Shown: one piece after another, positions 19,950 through 27,894 of the stretch
How positions within the stretch are numbered: position 1 is the stretch's first letter
Layout: each line of letters starts with the position of its first letter
DNA from: Bacteroidota bacterium
GTDB taxonomy: Bacteria; Bacteroidota; Ignavibacteria; UBA10030; SZUA-254
DNA: 64,000 nt
Reading direction: 5' to 3'
NCBI GenBank assembly: GCA_036522515.1
Contig: DATDFQ010000041.1
Span: 1-64,000, forward strand
Notes under the pieces: generated by a model
Databases searched by the model: none
Told to the model about the DNA's origin: nothing
What the model saw: the letters and a program-made list of their open reading frames with translations, nothing else
Made by a program: the position numbers and the translations under genes

Positions 19950-22250
19950 TCACCGGCGAGATGCAATGTAACTCCCCCCGTTCTTTTCAAACCAGTCGCA
20001 CCGCTCGAGCCAGTCGTCGACCCGCTGCACCGTCAAATCATTCGTAACAAAATTGAGCGACTCCCAGAAATGGACCCGGGCCTGCTGAAAGTCTCCGAGC
20101 CGGAAGTACGCCTCTCCCGTCAGCTGTTCCCGGCGTGAATCCAGAATCGCACGCTCGAACGCCCCCCCGGGGCGGGATTGCATGACGGAATCACGAGCCA
20201 TCGCGCGGAAACGCTCGACCGCCAGCCGGTACTTCTTCTGCCGGAAGAAGAGCCTCCCTTCGAGGTACGAGATGATGGGATCCCGCGAGCGGCGGGAAAG
20301 ATCATCCAGAAGCTTCTGCGCGGAGGAGTCCGTCAACGATCCGACGATATATGCCGGAAGCGCGGCCCGGAGGTCATCGTCCTCCGTCGCCGTCAAGCGG
20401 ATCGCGGCCGCATCGTCGAGATTCTCGGAGATGTCGAACCCCAGGAGTTCTCCATAGGCCTTCCTCGCTCCCGCCGCATCACCCCGGTACCAGAGGGCGT
20501 CTCCGTAGAGGATGTCGAGGTTGATGAGGCTCGACCGGTGGAGCGAGTCCGTTGCCCGCGCCCTGATTAACTCCACCACCGTGTCGTACCGCCCCGCGTT
20601 AAAGGAGGAACGGATGAGCCCGGCGTACGACTCTGTGTTCCAGCTCGTCACCAGGGCGGCGGAAAAGTCGGAAATGGCGGCGCCGGGGTTGTTCAGATCG
20701 AGGTTCCGATACCCCGCCTCGTTCCGTTTTGCGACTTCCCTCGCACACTCCTTTGCGAAAATCGAGGGCCTGTCGAAATAGTATTCGACGTGTTTCCGCC
20801 ACGATTCCGGAATGGACGTGGCGGCGAGGTGCGTCTGCCATTCGTCGACCAGGCCGTCGTACGATTTTCCGTAGACGTCGGCGGGCGATTTCCCGCCGTA
20901 CAAAGCCCGGAAGAGGACAATCCCGTACCTGTCGATCAGGTATTTGCAAAACGAGCCCATCAGGACATAGCTTACCGACGACGCCCTCGTCGCGAACCCG
21001 AGCGGACTGATGAGAGGCCGCGGATCGCCTACGAGTTTGAATTCCCTGATCGCCGCGGCATACTGGTCGAGCGTGCGGTTTCCAAAATCGGGGTCGACCG
21101 CCATGGCCAGCCCCTCCACGAGTCCGATGTGATAATGCGCCCGGATGACGGGCATTCCGAATTGCCCCGCCAGCACATGCACCAGCTCGTGCTTGAGCGT
21201 GCCTTCGAGGGAACTCTTGCCGAGATGGATCTCGCGGCGCCAGGGTTTCGCGATGTTCGTCGTCCTGGTCCCGATCAGCCGCAGTTTCGTGTCGGCGTCG
21301 GGATAAATGTACGACGTGATCTTTCCGTGGAACCGGATCTGGAGGGCCGTTTCAACCTGAGAGAACCGGTATTCGTGCAGGGCGGCGATCCATCCGATTT
21401 CGGTTGCGGAATAAGAATCCCGCGCGTAGTAGATCCGGAAGTGTTCGGTGGAATAGGTCGATCCGAGCTCTCGTTCAAGAGATTCGCCGGTCGTTTCAAA
21501 TCCGAGGGATACGCGCAAAAACCAGACGGCAAGGAGAAGGAGTCCTGTGACGAACAACCGCGCCTTCTTCCACCTGCCTGCCGGAAGATTCGGAAGCGCC
21601 GCCCTTCCTTTTTGCCCGGCGAAACCCGCCAGGTCGAAGAGGAAGAGGCCGGCGACAATCGTGACGAGCCGGAAGAGCAACAGACGGGGGGTGATCGTCA
21701 GGACCTCATCATACGAAAACCCCGGGAAGAACCCGTACACGAAGTTGTACGAATAGATCTGGGGGGAACTATATCCTACATAGAGCGCGTAGAGGAGCGT
21801 CGCAACGATGAGCAGGCTGTAAACGACAACTGCGCGCCGGACCATCACCGCGCAGGCCATCGCGAGACCGACAGACCAGAAGACGGTGATCCCGGGGATC
21901 AGGATATAAAAGAGCATCCCTTCACCGTACGAGCAGTTCCGTACGATGAAGAGATTCACGGTTCCGACCGCCAGAGGCACGAGAAGGAGAATCCAACCCC
22001 GAATCAGCGACTGCCGGACAGATTGCCGGACAGCTTGATTGAATCCCGCCCCCGGTTCCCGCATCCGGAACAACCTGATCGCAGGTATTCCTGCGAGCCA
22101 TGGCATTGCGAGGGCAATTGCGAACGAGAACTCGTATCCCAGATAGTTGAGCAGCGGAAGCCGGATGAGAAGAACGGAGAGAAGGAGGAGGAAGAGGCCT
22201 CCGGCGATGGGGAGCCTCAAGGTTAGCTTTTGCGGAGCCGCGTCACTCAT
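19950..22250 (-). CDS. Membrane-anchored gluzincin peptidase with helical-repeat tail
   Basis: A 766-residue protein with three parts. Residues 1-250 hold about seven membrane helices (e.g. GLFLLLLSVLLIRLPLLNYL and LFVTGLLLLAVWFL). Residues 270-520 form a zinc peptidase domain of the peptidase-MA-like type: HELVH near residue 353 and a third ligand in GLVEGLAMAVD about 25 residues later. Residues 540-766 are helical, TPR-like repeats ending in short units such as YRLAVERFRAMARD and AYFRLGDFQQARVHF. The peptidase and tail should be extracytoplasmic. ATG at 22250 is chosen because it precedes the first helix; the longer frame runs into a repeat. Substrate unknown. Confidence 0.78.
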   Translation of the reverse strand: MSDAAPQKLTLRLPIAGGLFLLLLSVLLIRLPLLNYLGYEFSFAIALAMPWLAGIPAIRLFRMREPGAGFNQAVRQSVRQSLIRGWILLLVPLAVGTVNLFIVRNCSYGEGMLFYILIPGITVFWSVGLAMACAVMVRRAVVVYSLLIVATLLYALYVGYSSPQIYSYNFVYGFFPGFSYDEVLTITPRLLLFRLVTIVAGLFLFDLAGFAGQKGRAALPNLPAGRWKKARLFVTGLLLLAVWFLRVSLGFETTGESLERELGSTYSTEHFRIYYARDSYSATEIGWIAALHEYRFSQVETALQIRFHGKITSYIYPDADTKLRLIGTRTTNIAKPWRREIHLGKSSLEGTLKHELVHVLAGQFGMPVIRAHYHIGLVEGLAMAVDPDFGNRTLDQYAAAIREFKLVGDPRPLISPLGFATRASSVSYVLMGSFCKYLIDRYGIVLFRALYGGKSPADVYGKSYDGLVDEWQTHLAATSIPESWRKHVEYYFDRPSIFAKECAREVAKRNEAGYRNLDLNNPGAAISDFSAALVTSWNTESYAGLIRSSFNAGRYDTVVELIRARATDSLHRSSLINLDILYGDALWYRGDAAGARKAYGELLGFDISENLDDAAAIRLTATEDDDLRAALPAYIVGSLTDSSAQKLLDDLSRRSRDPIISYLEGRLFFRQKKYRLAVERFRAMARDSVMQSRPGGAFERAILDSRREQLTGEAYFRLGDFQQARVHFWESLNFVTNDLTVQRVDDWLERCDWFEKNGGSYIASRR

Positions 22251-22304
22251 GTTCGACACGTGCCGGGCACACAACGGGTGCGGAGTGGCGAGAAACCAGG
22301 GTAT

Positions 22305-22337
22305 GAAGATCCCGGCCTGAAACATGCCGGGATGACG
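22305..22337. repeat. Dispersed repeat, family R2, single unit
   Basis: Inverted unit GAAGATCCCGGCCTGAAAC / ATGCCGGGATGACG between the TMTC-like gene and the gluzincin gene. It matches the first unit at 19823 in reverse orientation. Confidence 0.65.
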
Positions 22338-22349
22338 CTACCCAGAGCG

Positions 22350-24200
22350 TCACAAATTGTAACGCTGGGCGAGGGCGCTCGCCTTTTCATCCTGACCGGT
22401 CTGGGTATAGAGATACGCCAACAACCGCAATACTTCCGGAGGGGCGTTGCCGTATTTCATTCCCTCTTCGATCGACTCGATTGCCGGGAGGTTCTCGTGC
22501 CTGAGCGCCCGGACTTTTCCCAGGCCGTAATGCGCGGGCGCGTAGTGCGGATTCAGCCGGATCGCATCCCGGTATTCGTGCTCCGCGTCATCCAGGCTGT
22601 CCCGGACCGCATAGAGAAGACCGAGGTGTTCGTGGAGCTGGTAGAGCGTCGAATCGGCCCGGAGTCCCGAGCGGCAGACCGCAATGGCGCTGTCGGGCAA
22701 TTTGAGGTTTTCGAAGAGTTCGGACGTTTCGAGATACCGGTTCGGATCGTGGGGCGACCGGGCGATCATATCCCGGCAGACGCGCGCCGCTTCCCCATAG
22801 TGCCCTGCCAGGTAATATGTCTCACGCAGCTTGGAATAGCCCAGAAACTCGTTCGGCTTTAGCTCGACATACTTCTCCAGCAGGCCGATCGCATCGTCAT
22901 ATCTCCGGAGATTGAAATAATATCCCGCGAGGTTGAAGTACGCCCGGCTGTAGTTTGGAGATTTCCCAATCGTGTCGAGCCAGAGAGTCTCGCTGTTCTG
23001 CCAGACGGGGATTCTCTCCAACGAAAGGAGAAACAGTAGCAGCACCAGGCTCCCCGGAAGGTATTTCAGCGTCGGCCTACGCGATTCCGGGCCGATGATC
23101 AGGAACCCTCCCCGGGCGACTGCGAGTACGAGCCCGATCATCGGAACGTAGAGACGGTGTTCGAGGATGGGGACAGCGACCGGAATAATATCGAGCGTCG
23201 GCAACAAACCGATCGCAAACCAGAGGAGTCCAAAGCAGGCGATCCTGTCTCGTTTCCAGGTCCAGCGGATACTCCACACGAGTCCGATCACCACTCCCCA
23301 GGCGAGCCACAGCCACGGGGACCGGAGCCATGGCGACTGGCTGAGCGGATGGGCGACGCTGAGCCCGGATGGGATGACGAGCAGCCGGAGATATGCCGCC
23401 ACGATAGCGGGCACTTCCTCAATCCGGTGGAGAAGAGGGGTGTTTCCGTAGAGACCCTCCGCCCCGACCACCGTCCCCAGAACCGCGAACCGGACAACCA
23501 GATAGCACGCCAGAACTCCGGCCATCGGTGCATAGCGTAGAAGCGACTTTCGGCTCAGGAGTGTCCGGACCGTCGCGCCCCCGAGACAGAGGTCGTATGC
23601 GGGGAGAAGCAGGAGATAGAATGCCGCCGCCTCCTTGGTGAACAACGCAAGGGCGAAGAAGAGGACCGAGAGCGCGAAGGCCCTCTCCGGGCGGCCGGCC
23701 TGATCCCGGGACGAGACGTAGCAATAGATCATGAGGGCCACGAAGAGGCCCATCAGGAGGTCGTTCCGGCCGGCGATCCACGCCACCGACTCGGTTTGCA
23801 CGGGATGGACCGCGGACAACAATCCCCCGACCATCGCGGTCCAGAGACTGCCGGTTATTTTTTGAATCAACAGAAATACGACGAGCGTCGTGGCGATGTG
23901 CAGGACGACGTTCATCAGGTGGTATCCGAGCGGATTGAGGTCCCACAGGTGATATTCGACGATGAAACCGGCCATCATGACCGGCCTGTAATAGATGCTC
24001 TCCGCGTGGTGGCCTGCGAACACCTGCTCCGCAAATGCGCCCGCGACATTCGGGAGGGAGGAGAGAAACGTTTCGTTCTGGACGATCAGGTCGTAATCGT
24101 CGTAGGTGACGAAGTCAAACCGCGCCGTCTGGGAGTAGAGGGCGGCTATGACGACAAAGAGCAGAAGGAAATATTTCCATCCGGGGAAACCCGCGGCCAT
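22350..24200 (-). CDS. TMTC-like membrane glycosyltransferase with TPR tail
   Basis: A 616-residue protein. Residues 1-400 hold about ten membrane helices with the DFVTYDDYDLI loop (a DD motif after the first helix), YYRPV and VHPVQTESVAWIAGR, the signature of the TMTC/DUF1736 group related to O-mannosyltransferases (GT-C fold). Residues 420-616 are TPR repeats (YFNLAGYYFNLRRYDDAIGLL, HLGLLYAVRDSLDDAEHEY, HYGLGKVRALRHENLPAI). It probably transfers a lipid-linked sugar to exported proteins, as TMTC proteins do in animals; this is inferred. The start lies 14 bases downstream of the murA stop, so the two are cotranscribed. Confidence 0.85.
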   Translation of the reverse strand: MAAGFPGWKYFLLLFVVIAALYSQTARFDFVTYDDYDLIVQNETFLSSLPNVAGAFAEQVFAGHHAESIYYRPVMMAGFIVEYHLWDLNPLGYHLMNVVLHIATTLVVFLLIQKITGSLWTAMVGGLLSAVHPVQTESVAWIAGRNDLLMGLFVALMIYCYVSSRDQAGRPERAFALSVLFFALALFTKEAAAFYLLLLPAYDLCLGGATVRTLLSRKSLLRYAPMAGVLACYLVVRFAVLGTVVGAEGLYGNTPLLHRIEEVPAIVAAYLRLLVIPSGLSVAHPLSQSPWLRSPWLWLAWGVVIGLVWSIRWTWKRDRIACFGLLWFAIGLLPTLDIIPVAVPILEHRLYVPMIGLVLAVARGGFLIIGPESRRPTLKYLPGSLVLLLFLLSLERIPVWQNSETLWLDTIGKSPNYSRAYFNLAGYYFNLRRYDDAIGLLEKYVELKPNEFLGYSKLRETYYLAGHYGEAARVCRDMIARSPHDPNRYLETSELFENLKLPDSAIAVCRSGLRADSTLYQLHEHLGLLYAVRDSLDDAEHEYRDAIRLNPHYAPAHYGLGKVRALRHENLPAIESIEEGMKYGNAPPEVLRLLAYLYTQTGQDEKASALAQRYNL

Positions 24201-24214
24201 GGAAACGGGAGAGT

Positions 24215-25477
24215 TCAGAATTCCTTCCCCGCGACCCGGCGTATCGAAGCGCCGAGGTGCTGGAGTTTCTTCTCGATCCGTTCGTAGCCGCGGTCGAGAT
24301 GGTACACGCGAAGCACTTCGGTCCGGCCAGTCGCCACGAGGCCGGCCAGCACGAGGCTCGCCGACGCGCGCAGGTCGGTCGACATGACTTTCGTGCCGGT
24401 CAGCTCTTTAACCCCTTTCACGATCGCCGAGTTCCTGCTCAACGTGATGTCGGCTCCGAGGCGGGTCAACTCGGGCACATGCTTGAAGCGGTCGTAATAA
24501 ATGGAGTCCGTGACGACGGACGAGCCGCGGGCAACGGACATCAGGGTGATCCATTGCGCCTGCATATCGGTCGGGAAGCCGGGATAGATCTCGGTCGTCA
24601 CATCGACCGCCCGGATCGTCCGCGGGGCTTTCATTTTCACCCAGTTGTCGCCGGTTTCGATTCTTGCGCCGGCTTCGCGGAGTTTTTCAAGGACCGCGGT
24701 CAGATGATCCGGCTTGCACATGTTCAGCTTCACGGTGCTCCCGCTGATCGCCGCCGCGATTAAGAAGGTGCCCGCTTCGATTCTGTCGGGAATCATCCGC
24801 TCGTCGACCGGATGAAGCGTGTCGACGCCTTCGATCTCAAGCCGTGAAGTCCCGATGCCGTCAATCCGCGCTCCCATTTTTGTCAGGAAGACGGCGAGCG
24901 CTGTGATTTCCGGTTCTGTCGCGGCGTTTGCGATGACGGTCGTCCCTTTTGCCAGAGCGGCCGCCATCATCACATTTCCGGTCGCGCCCACGCTCGAAAC
25001 GTCGAATCCGATCTTCGCCCCCCGGAGCCGCGAAGCCCGCGCGAGGATATATCCCCGGTCGATCTCGATCTTCGCGCCGAGCTTTTTCATCCCCTCGATA
25101 TGGAGGTTCACCGGGCGGGGACCCCAGGCGCATCCTCCGGGGAGCGAGACCTTCGCATGCCCGTAGCGCGCCGTGAGCGGGCCCAGCACGTAGACAGACG
25201 CGCGCATCTTTTTCACCTGCTCGTAGGGGGCCTCGAATTTGTTCACGCGGAACGTGTTCAGGGTCAGCCCGTCCTTCTCCCTCTCGGCGTCCACTCCCAT
25301 CATCTGGAGGAGCTTCACCATCGTCGCGATATCCCGAAGCTCAGGGACGTTCGTGAAACGGTATTTTCCGCTCGCAAGGAGGGTCGCGGGCATCAGGGCG
25401 AGGGCCTCGTTCTTCGAGCCGCCGATGGTGACCGTCCCGCTTAATTTCTTTCCGCCGTGTATGACGAATTTATCCAC
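24215..25477 (-). CDS. murA: UDP-N-acetylglucosamine 1-carboxyvinyltransferase
   Basis: A 420-residue enolpyruvyl transferase, the first committed step of peptidoglycan synthesis. The catalytic cysteine is present (C116 in LPGGCAWGPRP), so fosfomycin sensitivity would be expected. KNEALALMPATLLA holds the conserved lysine-asparagine pair, and FPTDMQAQ and TDLRASASLVLAGLVA are further signatures. I chose GTG at 25477, with AAGGG six bases upstream, because it gives the standard N-terminus VDKFVIHGG; the longer frame adds a non-conserved 16 residues. It is divergent from the pyrimidine locus and followed by the TMTC-like gene. Confidence 0.95.
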   Translation of the reverse strand: MDKFVIHGGKKLSGTVTIGGSKNEALALMPATLLASGKYRFTNVPELRDIATMVKLLQMMGVDAEREKDGLTLNTFRVNKFEAPYEQVKKMRASVYVLGPLTARYGHAKVSLPGGCAWGPRPVNLHIEGMKKLGAKIEIDRGYILARASRLRGAKIGFDVSSVGATGNVMMAAALAKGTTVIANAATEPEITALAVFLTKMGARIDGIGTSRLEIEGVDTLHPVDERMIPDRIEAGTFLIAAAISGSTVKLNMCKPDHLTAVLEKLREAGARIETGDNWVKMKAPRTIRAVDVTTEIYPGFPTDMQAQWITLMSVARGSSVVTDSIYYDRFKHVPELTRLGADITLSRNSAIVKGVKELTGTKVMSTDLRASASLVLAGLVATGRTEVLRVYHLDRGYERIEKKLQHLGASIRRVAGKEF

Positions 25478-25501
25478 GATTTCCCTTGTTTGAGCGTCCC
25501 G

Positions 25502-25532
25502 CCAATATACGTGAAACTGCCCCAAGAAGCAA
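25502..25532 (-). promoter_or_regulatory. Candidate murA promoter
   Basis: On the minus strand: TTGCTT, 17 bases, TATATTGG. This would give a leader of about 20 bases, which just accommodates the AAGGG ribosome site. For the divergent ureidopropionase gene only a weak TATATTGT at 25604-25611 is seen, without a good upstream element. Confidence 0.5.
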
Positions 25533-25640
25533 CGAAAATGGGGGTTTTGCCGGGAGACGTGCGATTTGGCATGGGGAGCGGTGATTTAGTTCCCATACTT
25601 TATTATATTGTGGGTCTAATAAATCGAAGGAACTCTGATT

Positions 25641-26516
25641 ATGTCGCGCACTGTAAGAGGGGGACTCATCCAGGCAACGCTCTCGACCTCAACCGAGCAG
25701 CCGATCGAGACCATCAAGCAAGGAATGATCGACAAACATGTCCGAATGATTGAGGAAGCGGGGAAGAAAGGGGTTCAGGTCCTGTGCCTTCAGGAACTGT
25801 TCTATGGACCCTATTTCTGCGCTGAACAAAAGACGAAGTGGTATGCGATGGTGGAAAAAGTCCCGGAAGGGCCCACCACCAAACTCATGCAGGAGCTCGC
25901 GAAAAAGTATTCGATGGTCATCGTGGTCCCGCTCTACGAATCGGAGATCTCGGGCGTCTACTATAATACGGCCGCGGTCATCGACGCGGACGGCAAGTAC
26001 CTCGGAAAGTACCGCAAGACTCATATCCCCCAGGTCGAACCTGGATTCTGGGAAAAATTCTACTTCAAGCCGGGAAACCTGGGATACCCCATTTTCAAGA
26101 CCGCCTATGCCGATATCGGCGTGTACATTTGCTATGACCGGCACTTCCCGGAAGGGGCGCGGATCCTCGGGCTCCATGGCGCCGAGATCCTTCTGAACCC
26201 GTCGGCGACGGTCGCAGGCCTCTCGGAGTATCTCTGGGAGCTCGAGCAGCCGGCGCACGCGGTGGCAAACGGGTATTTCGTCGGGGCGATCAACCGGGTC
26301 GGAACCGAGGCCCCTTGGAACATCGGGGAGTTCTACGGAAAGAGTTACTTCTGCAACCCGCGCGGAAAGATCATCGCCCAGGCGAGCCGCGACAAAGACG
26401 AACTCCTTGTGGCCGACCTTAATCTCGAAGAGATCGCCGAAGTCCGGAACGTCTGGCAGTTCTATCGCGACCGGCGTCCGGAAATTTACAAAGAAATGAC
26501 AGAATTGCTCCCCTGA
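25641..26516 (+). CDS. Beta-ureidopropionase (nitrilase superfamily)
   Basis: A 291-residue carbon-nitrogen hydrolase. The Glu-Lys-Cys triad is intact: E52 (CLQELFYGPYFC), K126 (YRKTHIPQ) and C164 (VYICYDRHFPE). NPSATVAGLSEYLWELEQ and INRVGTE closely follow the pattern of animal beta-ureidopropionase; N-carbamoylputrescine amidase is the alternative by homology alone. It hydrolyses N-carbamoyl-beta-alanine (or the beta-aminoisobutyrate analogue) to the beta-amino acid, CO2 and ammonia. The context decides for pyrimidine degradation: dihydropyrimidinase and dehydrogenase genes lie downstream. AAGGA precedes the start by 9 bases; the aminotransferase begins 1 base after the stop. Confidence 0.9.
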   Translation: MSRTVRGGLIQATLSTSTEQPIETIKQGMIDKHVRMIEEAGKKGVQVLCLQELFYGPYFCAEQKTKWYAMVEKVPEGPTTKLMQELAKKYSMVIVVPLYESEISGVYYNTAAVIDADGKYLGKYRKTHIPQVEPGFWEKFYFKPGNLGYPIFKTAYADIGVYICYDRHFPEGARILGLHGAEILLNPSATVAGLSEYLWELEQPAHAVANGYFVGAINRVGTEAPWNIGEFYGKSYFCNPRGKIIAQASRDKDELLVADLNLEEIAEVRNVWQFYRDRRPEIYKEMTELLP

Positions 26517-26517
26517 C

Positions 26518-27867
26518 ATGGAAAAAACAGGCTCACAGATTCCGACAGTCTCCGAGATCACCGCTTCCCTGACCTACGGGACGTGGCGATTCCAGAAAAA
26601 CTGGAAACCCCTTCACGTCGTCGACGCGGAAGGGTGCTACTTCACCGATGCGGCCGGGAAGAAGTACCTCGATTTCTCCTCCCAGCTCATGTGCGTGACG
26701 CTCGGCTACAAGAATAAGGCGGTGATACAGGCGATCCAGGACCAGGCGGCGTCGCTTCCCTACATCGCTCCCGGGTTCGCGACCGGCGTCCGGGCGGAAC
26801 TGAGCACGCTTCTGCTCGACGTCCTGCCCAGGGGCCTGGAAAAATTCTTTTATACGACCTCCGGGACGGAGGCGAACGAAGCGGCCTTCAAAATTGCGCG
26901 CATGGTGACGGGCAAGACGAAAATCATCGCGCGGTACCATTCGTACCACGGCTCGACGATGGGGTCTGTCGCCGCGACGGGCGACCCCAGGCGGTGGGCG
27001 ATGGAGCCCGCCGGAAAAATTCCGGGGGTCATCTTCGCGCCGGAGGTGAATTGCTACCGGTGCCCTCTCCACCATCACTACCCCGAGTGCGAGATCGCGT
27101 GCGTCGAATATATCGATCATATGATCGAAAACGAGAGCGATGTGGCCGCCGTGCTTGTCGAGCCGGTCGTCGGCACGAACGGCGTCCTCATTCCTCCCAG
27201 GGAGTACATGCCCCGCCTCCGGGAGATCTGCACCAGGCGGAACGTTCTCCTGATCGCCGACGAGGTGATGACCGGGTGGGGACGGACCGGAAAGTGGTTC
27301 GCCGTGAATCACTGGGACGTCCTGCCGGACATCCTCACGACCGCAAAAGGGATCACGACGGCATATGTCCCCCTCGGGCTCTGCGCGACGACGAAAAAGA
27401 TCGGCGATTTCTTCGACGACCATTATTTTTCGCACGGACATACCTATGAGGCGCATCCCCTGACGCTCGCGCCGGCGATCGCGGCCATCAAGGAGTACAA
27501 GCGGCTGAACCTGATGGATCGCGCGGTTGAAATGGGAAGCTACATGGGGAAACAACTGGACGGGCTGAAGTCGAAGCACCGTTCGATCGGCGAGGTGAGG
27601 GGCATCGGGATGTTCTGGGCCGTGGAGGTCGTCAGGAACCAGAAGACGAAGGAACCCTTTAATTCGTACAGCGACAAGGTGAGCGGCACTCCTCTTCTGG
27701 TGGACAAGGTTGCCGCAGAAATGATGAAGAATGGAGTGTTTATCCAGGCGTGGGTGAGTCACTTCGTGATCGCGCCCCCTCTGATCATCACGAAAGAGGA
27801 GGTCGATGCCGGAATCCGCGCGCTGGACGCCGCACTCTCGATTGCAGACGAGGCAGCAGCTAATTAA
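26518..27867 (+). CDS. Class III aminotransferase, probably beta-alanine/3-aminoisobutyrate
   Basis: A 449-residue fold-type-I omega-aminotransferase. Visible features are FFYTTSGTEANEAAFKIARM (phosphate loop), YHSYHGSTMGS, LIADEVMTGWGRTGKWFA (cofactor aspartate), and TTAKGITTAYVPLG with the PLP lysine near residue 276. A Cys/His-rich insert (NCYRCPLHHHYPEC, about residues 178-191) is unusual and could bind a metal. Placed one base after the ureidopropionase gene, it most likely moves the amino group of beta-alanine or 3-aminoisobutyrate to pyruvate or glyoxylate, giving (methyl)malonate semialdehyde for the dehydrogenase downstream. Specificity is inferred from context. Confidence 0.88.
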   Translation: MEKTGSQIPTVSEITASLTYGTWRFQKNWKPLHVVDAEGCYFTDAAGKKYLDFSSQLMCVTLGYKNKAVIQAIQDQAASLPYIAPGFATGVRAELSTLLLDVLPRGLEKFFYTTSGTEANEAAFKIARMVTGKTKIIARYHSYHGSTMGSVAATGDPRRWAMEPAGKIPGVIFAPEVNCYRCPLHHHYPECEIACVEYIDHMIENESDVAAVLVEPVVGTNGVLIPPREYMPRLREICTRRNVLLIADEVMTGWGRTGKWFAVNHWDVLPDILTTAKGITTAYVPLGLCATTKKIGDFFDDHYFSHGHTYEAHPLTLAPAIAAIKEYKRLNLMDRAVEMGSYMGKQLDGLKSKHRSIGEVRGIGMFWAVEVVRNQKTKEPFNSYSDKVSGTPLLVDKVAAEMMKNGVFIQAWVSHFVIAPPLIITKEEVDAGIRALDAALSIADEAAAN

Positions 27868-27894
27868 CAAATCCTGTCACTTGTGAAGGGCAAT

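Noticed and set aside
25641-26516. N-carbamoylputrescine amidase reading for the nitrilase gene
   Set aside because: The NPSATVAGLSEYLW and INRVGTE phrases and adjacency to dihydropyrimidinase and preTA favour beta-ureidopropionase; no putrescine gene is nearby.
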